This document shows, one piece after another, positions 32,293 to 40,840 of a stretch of 64,000 nucleotides of DNA. The stretch's first letter is position 1, and the number at the start of each line of letters is the position of its first letter. The notes beneath the pieces are model-generated. The model was given only the letters and a program-made list of their open reading frames with translations, was not told the DNA's origin and searched no databases. Made by a program: the position numbers and the translations under genes. Source of the stretch: Pseudomonas putida (GTDB lineage: Bacteria > Pseudomonadota > Gammaproteobacteria > Pseudomonadales > Pseudomonadaceae); assembly GCF_002025705.1 (NCBI RefSeq), contig NZ_CP018846.1:3091501-3155500 (forward strand). Direction: 5' to 3'.

Positions 32293-33612
32293 ATGACACT
32301 GAACAACATCGAAATCGACACCCTCGTGGTTGGCGCCGGCCAGGCCGGCGTGGCCATGAGCGAACACCTGAACAAGCTTGGCGTGCCGCACCTGGTGCTG
32401 GAGCGCAAGCGCATCGCCGAGGCCTGGCGCACTGGCCGCTGGGATTCGCTGGTGGCCAACGGCCCGGTCTGGCACGACCGCTTCCCGGGGCTGGAATTCA
32501 ACCTCGACGCCGACGCCTTCGCTGGCAAGGACCAGGTCGCCGATTACTTCGAGCAATACGTACGCAAGTACAATCTGCCGGTACGTACCGGCATCGAAGT
32601 GAAGAAGGTGGTACGCAATGCCGACCGCCCCGGCTTCACCATCGAAACCAACGAAGGTGTGATCCGCGCCAACCGCGTGGTGGCTGCCACTGGCCCGTTC
32701 CAGAAACCGGTCATCCCGGCCATCGCGCCGAAAGACACCAATCTCCACCAGATCCACTCCGCCGCCTACTACAACCCCGAGCAACTGCCTGAAGGCGCCG
32801 TACTCGTTGTCGGCGCCGGCTCTTCCGGTGTGCAGATCGCCGAAGAACTGATGCGCGCCGGGCGCCAGGTGTACCTGTCGGTCGGCGCCCACGATCGCCC
32901 ACCACGGGCCTACCGCAACCGCGACTTCTGCTGGTGGCTGGGCGTGCTCGGCGAGTGGGATGCGGAAATCGCCAAGCCTGGCCGCGAGCACGTGACCATC
33001 GCCGTCAGCGGTGCCCGAGGCGGCCACACCGTGGACTTCCGCGCCCTCGCCCATCAGGGCATGACCCTGGTCGGCCTGACCCAATCGTTCGACAACGGTG
33101 TGGCGCGCTTCCAGGACAACCTGGTCGAGAACATCAACCGCGGCGACGAAAACTACCTGGCCCTGCTGGATGCCGCCGATGCCTATATCGAGCGCAACGG
33201 CCTGGACCTGCCGGAAGAGCCCGAAGCGCGCAAGCGCCTGGCCGACCCGGCGTGCATGACCCACCCCCTGCAGCAACTGGACCTGGCCCAGGCCGGCGTC
33301 ACCAGCATCATCTGGGCCACCGGCTACGGCGTGGACTTCAGCTGGCTGCAGGTCGACACCTTCGACGCCAACGGCAAACCCCAGCACCAGCGCGGCGTAG
33401 CCCGCGAGCCGGGCGTGTACTTCCTCGGCCTGCCTTGGCTGTCGCGCCGTGGCTCGTCGTTCATCTGGGGCGTGTGGCACGACGCCAAGCACGTCGCCGG
33501 CCACATCGCCACGCAGCGCACCTACCTGGCCTACCGCGACCGCGACCAGCGCGAAGCGGATGACCAACAAGACAACTCGATCAGCAACGTCAGCACCCTC
33601 GGAGCCCACTGA
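32293..33612 (+). CDS. FAD/NAD(P)-dependent flavin monooxygenase (FMO/CzcO type)
   Basis: 439 residues. Two dinucleotide motifs are seen: LVVGAGQAGVAMSEHL (FAD, about 11-26) and VLVVGAGSSGVQIAEEL (NADPH, about 171-187). VAATGPFQKPVIP and IIWATGYGVDFSWL fit the class-B flavoprotein monooxygenase pattern. It oxygenates N, S or carbonyl centres with NADPH and O2. Its stop overlaps the Rid gene start (TGATG), so both act together. Substrate unknown; the neighbours point to a nitrogen compound. Confidence 0.85.
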   Translation: MTLNNIEIDTLVVGAGQAGVAMSEHLNKLGVPHLVLERKRIAEAWRTGRWDSLVANGPVWHDRFPGLEFNLDADAFAGKDQVADYFEQYVRKYNLPVRTGIEVKKVVRNADRPGFTIETNEGVIRANRVVAATGPFQKPVIPAIAPKDTNLHQIHSAAYYNPEQLPEGAVLVVGAGSSGVQIAEELMRAGRQVYLSVGAHDRPPRAYRNRDFCWWLGVLGEWDAEIAKPGREHVTIAVSGARGGHTVDFRALAHQGMTLVGLTQSFDNGVARFQDNLVENINRGDENYLALLDAADAYIERNGLDLPEEPEARKRLADPACMTHPLQQLDLAQAGVTSIIWATGYGVDFSWLQVDTFDANGKPQHQRGVAREPGVYFLGLPWLSRRGSSFIWGVWHDAKHVAGHIATQRTYLAYRDRDQREADDQQDNSISNVSTLGAH

Positions 33613-34028
33613 TGCCTACCCATACTCGCATCCGCATGTTCAACACCAAGGAAACCTACCCCAACCAGACCCTGGACAACGACCTGTGCCAGGCCGTACG
33701 GGCCGGTAACACCATCTATGTGCGCGGCCAGGTCGGCACCGACTTCGAAGGCAAGCTGGTGGGCCTGGGTGACCCTCGGGCGCAAACCGAGCAGGCGATG
33801 AAGAACGTCAAGCAACTGCTCGAAGAGGCGGGTTCGGACCTGTCGCACATCGTCAAGACCACCACCTACATCACCGACCCGCGCTTCCGCGAGCCGGTGT
33901 ACAAGGAAGTCGGCAAGTGGCTGAAGGGCGTGTTCCCGATTTCCACCGGGCTGGTGGTGGCAGGGTTGGCCCAGGCCGAGTGGCTGATGGAAATCGATGT
34001 GATTGCGGTGGTGCCGGATCAGCAGTGA
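33612..34028 (+). CDS. Rid-family (YjgF) protein lacking the catalytic arginine
   Basis: 138 residues, YjgF/RidA fold: NTIYVRGQVGTDFEGKLVGLGD, QTEQAMKNVKQLLEEAGSDLSHIVKTTTYITD, then FPISTGLVVAGLAQAEWLMEIDVIAV. In E. coli RidA the imine-deaminase arginine lies in FPARSCVEVARL; here the aligned residues are Ser-Thr. This places it in Rid subgroups without that Arg. Coupled to the flavin monooxygenase gene by a 1-bp TGATG overlap. Likely acts on an intermediate made by that enzyme, in a manner recalling RutC in the Rut pathway; this is inference. Confidence 0.85.
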   Translation: MPTHTRIRMFNTKETYPNQTLDNDLCQAVRAGNTIYVRGQVGTDFEGKLVGLGDPRAQTEQAMKNVKQLLEEAGSDLSHIVKTTTYITDPRFREPVYKEVGKWLKGVFPISTGLVVAGLAQAEWLMEIDVIAVVPDQQ

Positions 34029-34042
34029 TCCTGTGAAACTGC

Positions 34043-34163
34043 TGGGGGCGCTCTGCGCCCCTTTCCGACCGGTCCGGCGCCCCGGCAAGGCCGCTCCTAC
34101 AGGAAATGCGTGATCCCTGTAGGAGCGGCCTTGTGTCGCGAATGGGCCGCAAAGCGGCCCCCA
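34043..34163. repeat. Inverted pair of REP elements
   Basis: Left arm about 34043-34102 and right arm about 34117-34163, the GGCCGCTCCTACAGG variant. Between the Rid gene and the convergent LysR gene. Confidence 0.85.
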
Positions 34164-34167
34164 GTTC

Positions 34168-35073
34168 TCAGAACTTGGCCAGTTCTTCGCGGCAAAACTC
34201 GACAAACAACTGCGCCGGCTTGGTCAACTGCACCCGCTTCAAATGCGCCGCTGCCAACCCCGACAATGCCACCGGCTCGGCGATATCGATCATCACCAGC
34301 TTCTGCCCGTCATAGGTGCATTCCGAGTGCGGTCGGGTCACCAGCAACGAAAACCCGAAGCCCTGCCCCACCATCCCGCGCACCATCTCGATCGACGGCG
34401 AACTGAAGACGATGTTCGGCGTCAGGCCCATTTCATTGAACAGGCTGACGAAATAGGTCCGGCTCGGCGCCACGTCCAGCAAGATCATCGGCTCCGGGCA
34501 CAAGTCGCGCAGCGACACCTGCGCCTGGGCGGCAAAGCGGTGTTTCTCGGGCAGAAGCACATAAGGCTTCTGCGGCGGCATCAAGGGTTCCGCTTCGATG
34601 GTGCCGTCCAGGTCATGGTCATAGAGAAACGCCAGGTCGAAGGTGCCGGCAGTCAGCCCTTGGATCAGGTCCTGCTGCTCACCGTCGCGCAGGCGGATGT
34701 CCACCCCCGGGTAGCGTTCGCGAAAGCCGGCGATCAGCCGCGGCAGATACAGCGGCGCCACGGTTTCGAAGCAACCGATGTCGATATGCCCGGCAACGGT
34801 GTCGTTGTCGGCCAGGGCGTTCTGCTCGAACTCGTGCGCCATCTGCAGCAGCGACTTGGTCTTGGCGTAGAAGCGCTTGCCACTGGGCGTCAGCGAAACG
34901 CCCTGGGCGTGGTGGCGGATGAACAGTTGCACACCAAAGCTTTCCTCCAGGCTCTTGATCGCCGTAGAGATCGACGGCTGGGCGATGTAAAGCTGTCGCG
35001 AGGCCTCGGCGACACTGCCGGCCTCGACGGTGGTGACAAAGTATTTGAGTTGTCGCAGGGTGTAGGAAGCCAC
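34168..35073 (-). CDS. LysR-family transcriptional regulator
   Basis: About 301 residues. The helix-turn-helix is at about 5-60 (TLRQLKYFVTTVEAGSVAEASRQLYIAQPSISTAIKSLEESFG landmark), followed by HHAQGVSLTPSGKRFY. The effector domain has GHIDIGCFETVAPLYLPRLI, GTFDLAFLYD and SIEMVRGMVGQGFGFSLLV. Two GTG codons (35079, 35073) could start it; GAGG 5 nt before the one at 35073 and the protein start MASYTLRQ favour that. It is convergent with the flavin monooxygenase/Rid pair and may regulate it. Confidence 0.87.
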   Translation of the reverse strand: MASYTLRQLKYFVTTVEAGSVAEASRQLYIAQPSISTAIKSLEESFGVQLFIRHHAQGVSLTPSGKRFYAKTKSLLQMAHEFEQNALADNDTVAGHIDIGCFETVAPLYLPRLIAGFRERYPGVDIRLRDGEQQDLIQGLTAGTFDLAFLYDHDLDGTIEAEPLMPPQKPYVLLPEKHRFAAQAQVSLRDLCPEPMILLDVAPSRTYFVSLFNEMGLTPNIVFSSPSIEMVRGMVGQGFGFSLLVTRPHSECTYDGQKLVMIDIAEPVALSGLAAAHLKRVQLTKPAQLFVEFCREELAKF

Positions 35074-35216
35074 AGGCACCTCGTTGGCGCCATTCGCAGG
35101 CGCCTTGGAATTTTCCTGTCACTTTACCTTGTGGCCTGTTTCAACGGGCCGCTGGCTGATGAAGGATTTGCCTAAGGCTTGAGCATAATTTTTGTGTCGT
35201 CGCCGACAGGGCCTGC

Positions 35217-36299
35217 TCAGGCACCGACAAAGTTGACGCCGCGCGCGCCCTTCAGCGCCTGCGCCACCAGTAACTCGGCCTCTGCCGCCTCCACGCCGTA
35301 ATCGGCAAACTCGGTCCGCACCCCCAGCCCCTGCAGGAACCCTCGCAACCGCGCCTGGGCTGCACCAAGATCCCTCCCGAACACCCGCTGCAACACCCGA
35401 TCCCGCCCGGCATCCCGCCCCCAGGCCAGCCCCAGCACATGCGGCAAGGTAAACGAACAGGCAATCCCGTGCGGCACGCCATGGCGCAAGGTCATCGGAT
35501 AAGAAATCGAATGTGCCAGCGCTGTGCGCGTATTGGAAAACGCCAACCCCGCTTTCAGCGCCGCCAGCGCCATCCGTTCGCGCATCTGCAGATTGCCCAG
35601 GTCGGCACACAGCGATGGCAGGCAGTCGAGCACCTCGCCAATCGCCGACTCGGCCAACGTGTCGGATATCGGGTTGGCATTGCGGTTCCAGATTGCCTCC
35701 AGTGCGTGGGACAGCGCATCAAGCCCACTGGCCAAGGTCACCCCCGCCGGCGCGCTGAGCATCAACTGCGGGTCGACGATCGCCAGCGACGGCCAGGTGC
35801 AGCCCAGGTGCAGGGAATACTTGCGCTGGCTGGCCTCGTCCCAGATCGTCGCCCAAGGCGTGACCTCGCTGCCAGTGCCCGCCGTGGTCGGTACAGCGAT
35901 CAGGCGCTTGCTGCGCGCCGGGGTGAACGCCCGGCCACTGGCCAGCAGCTCGAGCAGCTCATCGAAGCGGCCACTGGCAGTGCCAACCACCAGCGCCTTG
36001 GCGGTGTCGATGGCACTGCCGCCTCCCAGTGCCAGCACCGTGTGGCAATCGCCATGCTCGCCCCAGAAGCCCTCGTGCACCGTGCGCAGCCAGGCAACGT
36101 CCGGGTTGGGCTGTACGTTGTCGATCACCTGCACCAGGCGCTCGCCCAGCAGGCTGCGGACCCGCTCGACCAGGCCAAGCGCACGGGCTTCGGGGAAGGT
36201 GACCAGCACCACTCGCTCGTCATGGGTAAGTTCGCCAAGGCGATCGAGGCTGCCGGCACCAAAGTGAATGGCCACCGGGTTGTGAAATTGTGTAGGCAT
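35217..36299 (-). CDS. Iron-type (group III) alcohol dehydrogenase of a phosphonate-uptake operon
   Basis: 360 residues. NAD-binding LALGGGSAIDTAKAL and TTAGTGSEVTPWA are at about 90-160; metal ligands are in GLDALSHALEA and in AHSISYPMTLRHGVPHGIACSF. It belongs with phosphonoacetaldehyde-reductase, maleylacetate-reductase and similar enzymes. It is the last gene of a phnD-phnC-phnE operon (22 bp behind phnE), so a substrate derived from a phosphonate is likely, for example oxidation of a hydroxyalkylphosphonate. No C-P hydrolase lies nearby. Function beyond the family is inferred. Confidence 0.8.
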   Translation of the reverse strand: MPTQFHNPVAIHFGAGSLDRLGELTHDERVVLVTFPEARALGLVERVRSLLGERLVQVIDNVQPNPDVAWLRTVHEGFWGEHGDCHTVLALGGGSAIDTAKALVVGTASGRFDELLELLASGRAFTPARSKRLIAVPTTAGTGSEVTPWATIWDEASQRKYSLHLGCTWPSLAIVDPQLMLSAPAGVTLASGLDALSHALEAIWNRNANPISDTLAESAIGEVLDCLPSLCADLGNLQMRERMALAALKAGLAFSNTRTALAHSISYPMTLRHGVPHGIACSFTLPHVLGLAWGRDAGRDRVLQRVFGRDLGAAQARLRGFLQGLGVRTEFADYGVEAAEAELLVAQALKGARGVNFVGA

Positions 36300-36321
36300 G
36301 TCAAGTCCTCGGGCCTGCGCG

Positions 36322-37140
36322 TCAGTGCCGGCCGTTATCCTGGATGGCCTTGCGCAAACGGCCGGAGAGCAGATCGGCAGCCACCACCATGAAGGTAATG
36401 ACGATGATGCAAGTGGCGGTTTCCGGGTACTTGAACAGCTTCAGGCTGCTGACCAGCTCGAAGCCCAGGCCGCCCGCACCCACCATGCCCAGCACCGTGG
36501 CCGAACGCAGGTTGACCTCGAAGCGGTACAGGATCACCGCGATCCACGCCGTGACCACCTGTGGCAACACGCCGAACACGATCACCTGCAACGGTCGTGC
36601 CCCCGTGGCACGCAGGGCTTCGAGCGGGCCTTGATCAATCTCCTCGATGCTCTCGGCAAAGAACTTGCCGAGCATGCCCACACCGTGCACAGCCAGCGCC
36701 AGTACGCCGGGGAACGGCCCCAGGCCCACCGCCGAGACGAACACCAGAGCCAGGATCAGCTCATTGATACTACGTATTACGTTTAGCAGCTGCCGGGTAC
36801 CTTGATACACCCAGCGATTGCTGTGCAGGTTACGCGCAGCCAGCAGCGCCAGGGGGATAGCGAAGATAACACCAAGCAATGTGCCCCAGATGGCGATCTG
36901 TACCGTTTCCAGGGCCGGCGCCAACAGCTTGGGCAAGATGCTCAGGTCCGGCGGCAACGAACGGCTGATGAAGTCGCCAATCTGCGGCAAGCCTGCCGCC
37001 AGTTCGCCCAGGCTCAGTTGCGCACCGTTGGCGCTCCAGTGCAGCAGCACGATGATCGCCAGCAGCAGCGCGGCGCTGCCCGCCCAGCCGCGCAAGCGCT
37101 GGGGCGTGTTGACCATCCAGCGGTAATCTTGGGTTCGCAT
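36322..37140 (-). CDS. phnE: Phosphonate-type ABC transporter permease
   Basis: 272 residues with about six membrane helices. The permease EAA loop is GPLEALRATGARPLQVIVFGVLPQ, and the family features ETVQIAIWGTLLGVIFAIPLALLAARNL and IRSINELILALVFVSAVGLGPFPGVLAL are present. It forms the membrane channel of the PhnCDE importer. It follows phnC by 3 bp. Confidence 0.9.
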   Translation of the reverse strand: MRTQDYRWMVNTPQRLRGWAGSAALLLAIIVLLHWSANGAQLSLGELAAGLPQIGDFISRSLPPDLSILPKLLAPALETVQIAIWGTLLGVIFAIPLALLAARNLHSNRWVYQGTRQLLNVIRSINELILALVFVSAVGLGPFPGVLALAVHGVGMLGKFFAESIEEIDQGPLEALRATGARPLQVIVFGVLPQVVTAWIAVILYRFEVNLRSATVLGMVGAGGLGFELVSSLKLFKYPETATCIIVITFMVVAADLLSGRLRKAIQDNGRH

Positions 37141-37143
37141 GGT

Positions 37144-37938
37144 TCAGGCTCCCATTCGCTTGGCCGGGCCGAGTTGTGCCAGCACCGGCGCTTCATGCGG
37201 CGACGCAGCATCAAACTGCGGGTAGATACGTTGCAGCGCCGCCTCGTCCAGGCCGCTGGCGTCGCCGTCATATACCAGGCGGCCATGGGCCAGGCCGACG
37301 ATGCGGTCACCAAACTCGCGGGCAAAGTCCACCTGGTGCAGGTTACACACCACGGTGATGCCCAGCTCGCGGCTGGCATCACGCAGGTACTGCATCACCA
37401 GGCGCGCAGTCTTCGGGTCAAGGCTGGCCACCGGCTCATCGGCCAGAATCACCTGCGGCTGCTGGGCCAGCGCGCGAGCAATGCCCACCCGCTGCATCTG
37501 CCCGCCAGACAACGCATCGGTGCGCGACTCGGCCTTGTGCGCCAGCTCCACCCGGCGCAGGCACTGGCGAGCCAGTTCCACATCGGCGCGGCGGAACAGC
37601 TGCAGCAGCGAGGCCAGGGTCGACATGGCGCCGAGCCGGCCGGTCAGTACGTTCTTCAGCACCGACAAACGTGGCACCACATTGTGATGCTGGAAGATCA
37701 TCGCCACCCGGCGGCGCAGTTCACGCTCACCTCGCGGCAGCATGGCGTCGATACCTGCCACCTGCAGTTCGCCACTGTCGGCGCGGGCCAGGCGGTTCAT
37801 GCAGCGCAGCAGGGTCGACTTGCCGGCACCGGACTGGCCCAGCACCACGACAAATTCGCCAGCACCGATCGACAGGTCGATGCCGCGCAGCACCGGGTTG
37901 TCGCCGTAATGCTTGGTCAGTTGGCTGACGCGGATCAT
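37144..37938 (-). CDS. phnC: Phosphonate-type ABC transporter ATPase
   Basis: 264 residues. Walker A GQSGAGKSTLLRC (about 34-46), Q-loop FQHHNVVPRLS, signature LSGGQMQRVGIARAL, Walker B VILADEPVASLDP and the switch histidine in VCNLHQVDFA. These are the marks of PhnC. It starts in an ATGA overlap with the phnD stop, so it is coupled to it. Confidence 0.93.
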   Translation of the reverse strand: MIRVSQLTKHYGDNPVLRGIDLSIGAGEFVVVLGQSGAGKSTLLRCMNRLARADSGELQVAGIDAMLPRGERELRRRVAMIFQHHNVVPRLSVLKNVLTGRLGAMSTLASLLQLFRRADVELARQCLRRVELAHKAESRTDALSGGQMQRVGIARALAQQPQVILADEPVASLDPKTARLVMQYLRDASRELGITVVCNLHQVDFAREFGDRIVGLAHGRLVYDGDASGLDEAALQRIYPQFDAASPHEAPVLAQLGPAKRMGA

Positions 37939-38801
37939 TTCATGCCCCCCAGGTCCAGTTCGAGCACCTGAGCGGTTTCGCGTACCACGTCATAGGCGGC
38001 ATCGTTGGTGGGCTGGAAGCCGTTGAGCAGGCCCTGGTCGGTCCACTCGACGTTCTTCACCTGAGCCATGGCTGCGGCCAGTTTCTGTTTCAGTGCAGGG
38101 TCAAGGTCCTTGCGCCAGGCCATGGGCGACTCGGGGATGTCCGGGGAGCTCCAGACGATCCGCAGGTCATCCTTGCCCACCTCCCCGGCGGCGATGGCCG
38201 AAGCGAGAATGCGGTCTGCCACCGCCGCACCGTCAACCTTGCCATTGGCCACAGCCAGGATACTGGCATCGTGCGAGCCCGAGAAAATCACCCGCGAGAA
38301 CAGCTGATCGGGCTTGAAACCGGCCTTTTCCACACCGGCTTTCGGGAACAGGTGGCCGGAAGCTGAGCTCGGGTCGACGAAGGCGAACGTGTGCCCCTTG
38401 AAGTCCGCCAGCGACTGAATCGGGCTGCTGTTGCGCACCACGATCACGCTGCGGTAGGCGCTTTTGCCGGTCTTCTGGGTTTCTGCCACGGCAAAGGCTT
38501 CGGCGCCTGCCACCTTGCTTGCCAACACGTAGGAAAACGGCCCGAGGTAAGCGACATCCAGCTTGCCGGCCCGCAGGGCTTCGATCACGCCGTTGTAGTC
38601 TGTGGCCACGAACGGCTCCACCGGCATGCCCAGGTGTTGCTGAAGCTGGTCGAGCACCTGCTTGCTGCCTTCGATCATGGCCTGGGAATCTTCCGATGGG
38701 ATCAGGCCGATACGCACCGTTTCAACGGCCTGTGCAAAGGGGCTGGCCAGCAGGGGCAGCGCGACACCAGCAGCGCAGAGCAGTTTTGTTATCAGGTTCA
38801 T
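37935..38801 (-). CDS. phnD: Phosphonate/phosphite-type substrate-binding protein
   Basis: 288 residues. Signal peptide MNLITKLLCAAGVALPLLASPFAQA. The PhnD family marks are VRIGLIPSEDSQAMIEGSKQVLDQLQQHLG, FVATDYNGVIEALRAGKLDVAYLGPFSYVLA and the phosphonate-binding loop FAFVDPSSASGHLFP. It binds a phosphonate or phosphite in the periplasm for PhnCE. Divergent LysR gene 111 bp away, the likely regulator. Confidence 0.92.
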   Translation of the reverse strand: MNLITKLLCAAGVALPLLASPFAQAVETVRIGLIPSEDSQAMIEGSKQVLDQLQQHLGMPVEPFVATDYNGVIEALRAGKLDVAYLGPFSYVLASKVAGAEAFAVAETQKTGKSAYRSVIVVRNSSPIQSLADFKGHTFAFVDPSSASGHLFPKAGVEKAGFKPDQLFSRVIFSGSHDASILAVANGKVDGAAVADRILASAIAAGEVGKDDLRIVWSSPDIPESPMAWRKDLDPALKQKLAAAMAQVKNVEWTDQGLLNGFQPTNDAAYDVVRETAQVLELDLGGMK

Positions 38802-38912
38802 GGCATTTCCAGCGAGTGGTTGGGAATGCGTCCTACCCTAGGCCGGTAATGTGAACGTCATGCCATCGATTCAATATGGGTTTTCAGGCAAAACCATTGA
38901 AAGGATCTATGG

Positions 38913-39776
38913 ATGTCCAACAGCAAACTGCGTGCCTTCCTCGCCGTGGCCCGGCATGGCAGTTTCAGCGCCGGAGCCCGTGCACTGGGCCTCAGCCAAC
39001 CGACCCTGACCACCCAGGTGCAGGCACTTGAGCGCCAGCACAACCTGGAACTGTTCCATCGCCGTGGCCGGCGTATCGAACTGACCGGTGTGGGGCGCCA
39101 GCTGTTGCCGATTGCCCAGCAACTGCTGACGCTGGAAGCCGAAGCCAGCGGGCTGTTGCGTGATTCCGGCACGCTCAGCCGGGGCCAGCTGCAACTAGGT
39201 GCCGTGGGACCATTCCATGTGATCGAGATGGTCGATGCCTATCGCCGCGCCTACCCGCAGATCGAACTGTCGATCCGCATCGGCAACTCGGCCTCGGTAC
39301 TGGCAGACCTGGAAAACTACGTGATCGACGTCGGCGTGCTGGCCGGGCTGCATGAGGACCCGGCGTTTCAGGCGCAACTGTACGCACGCCACCCGGTAAT
39401 CCTGTTCGCCCATGTCGAGCACCCCTTGGCTCGCCACGACTGCGTGCGCCTCGAGGCCTTGCAGGGCCAGGCCATGTTGCGCCGGGAACAGGGTTCGACC
39501 ACACGGGCGGCCTTCGAACGGGTGCTGGCCAAACGCGAGGTCAGCCCGCGCATGCTGATGGAAATCGGTAGCCGTGAGGCGCTGCGTGAGGCGGTGGCAC
39601 GGGGCATCGGGCTAGGTGTGGTGTCCGAAGCGGAGTTCGTGCCGGGGCCACAACTCAAGGCGATCCGCATCGAGGGCGACCCGGTTCACACTGAAACCTA
39701 CCTGTACTGCCTTGCGGAGCGGCGCAGCAGCCAGGTCATCGACAGCTTCCTGGCTGTGGCGACGGGCAATCAATAG
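38913..39776 (+). CDS. LysR-family regulator divergent from phnDCE
   Basis: 287 residues. Helix-turn-helix in LRAFLAVARHGSFSAGARALGLSQPTLTTQVQALERQ; effector domain LSRGQLQLGAVGPFHVIEMV, VIDVGVLAGLHEDP and REAVARGIGLGVVSEAEF. AAGGA lies 8 nt before the ATG. The C-terminal stop overlaps the convergent LysR gene by 7 bp. Position suggests control of phosphonate uptake; 2-aminoethylphosphonate operons often have a LysR activator. Confidence 0.88.
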   Translation: MSNSKLRAFLAVARHGSFSAGARALGLSQPTLTTQVQALERQHNLELFHRRGRRIELTGVGRQLLPIAQQLLTLEAEASGLLRDSGTLSRGQLQLGAVGPFHVIEMVDAYRRAYPQIELSIRIGNSASVLADLENYVIDVGVLAGLHEDPAFQAQLYARHPVILFAHVEHPLARHDCVRLEALQGQAMLRREQGSTTRAAFERVLAKREVSPRMLMEIGSREALREAVARGIGLGVVSEAEFVPGPQLKAIRIEGDPVHTETYLYCLAERRSSQVIDSFLAVATGNQ

Positions 39777-40690
39777 CTGAAGTCATGCCCCAGCTGCCCC
39801 TGCATCCACTCCAGAAACCGCCGCACCCTGGGCAACTCGGCATGCCCCCGCGGAAACACCATGTGATGGGCACTCACCGGGCTCGCCTGCTCGTTGCCGA
39901 ACACCGGCAGCAGTTGCCCGCGCGCCACGTAGTCCTGCGCCAGCAACGAACTTTCCAGGATGAACCCGTAGCCATGGCTGGCCGCCTCCAGGCTCATGTA
40001 CGAGCGGTCGAAGCTCAGCGCGAACGGTGCCTGGGGCAATGACACGCCCTGTTGGGCGAACCACTGCGGCCATTGCACCAGTGCCGACTCGGACAGGATC
40101 AGGTTCTGCCCCAGCAGATCGCCAGGCTGGTGGATCGGCTGACGCGCCAGCAGCGTCGGCGACGCCAGTACCGTGGCGCGCTCATGGCGGATGGTGCGCA
40201 CTTCCAGGCTCGGCCAGTTGGGGTAGCCATGGCGGATATCGACGTCGATCTGATGACGGCCAAAGTGCAGCGCCTCGTACGAACACGACAGGTTGATCTG
40301 GATATCCGGGTGGCTGGCGCGAAACTGCTCAAGCCGTGGCAGCAGCCAGAGCAGGCCGAAGCTCGGCGAGGCGTGCAGGCGCAGGCAATCGAAACCCACC
40401 GCGCTGCCAGCGCGCTCGGTGGCCGTGGCCAGGCTTTGCAGGATGCCAGACACCTCGCGCAGGTACTGGTCCCCCGCCGCCGTCAGGGTGACTCCTTTGG
40501 CCGTGCGCAGGAACAACGGCCGGCCGATCAGCGCCTCCAGATTGGCGATCTGGTGGCTCACCGCCGAGGGCGTCAGGTTGAGCTGTTCGGCGGCGCGGGC
40601 GACGTTGCCAAAGCGTGCGGCCTGCTCGAAGGCCTGAATCGCTTTCAGCGGTGGCAGTTGCAGGGGCTTCTTGCCCGGGTCGTGATTCAT
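39770..40690 (-). CDS. LysR-family regulator (GcvA-like)
   Basis: 306 residues. LKAIQAFEQAARFGNVARAAEQLNLTPSAVSHQIANLEALIGRPLF is the GcvA-type helix-turn-helix. Effector part: LRLHASPSFGLLWLLPRLEQF, DVDIRHGYPNWPSLEVRTI and GYGFILESSLLAQDYVARGQLLPVF. It is divergent from the SDR/MFS/transketolase operon (150 bp), which it probably regulates. Confidence 0.9.
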   Translation of the reverse strand: MNHDPGKKPLQLPPLKAIQAFEQAARFGNVARAAEQLNLTPSAVSHQIANLEALIGRPLFLRTAKGVTLTAAGDQYLREVSGILQSLATATERAGSAVGFDCLRLHASPSFGLLWLLPRLEQFRASHPDIQINLSCSYEALHFGRHQIDVDIRHGYPNWPSLEVRTIRHERATVLASPTLLARQPIHQPGDLLGQNLILSESALVQWPQWFAQQGVSLPQAPFALSFDRSYMSLEAASHGYGFILESSLLAQDYVARGQLLPVFGNEQASPVSAHHMVFPRGHAELPRVRRFLEWMQGQLGHDFSY

Positions 40691-40840
40691 CGCATTCCCT
40701 TGGTGTCACGGGCCTCGAACGTGATCACGCCCCTGCCCTGTACTGAATTTTTTTCAGCATAGGCTGAAGCGCACTGCGTTGCCCAGCCCTCGTGCGGATA
40801 CCAAGCTGTGCCCACAACAACAAACATCCGGAGTACACCC

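Noticed and set aside
35119..35610. 163-residue minus-strand frame at the 3' end of the iron-type dehydrogenase
   Set aside because: Out-of-frame overlap with a gene whose own frame keeps the family residues to its end.
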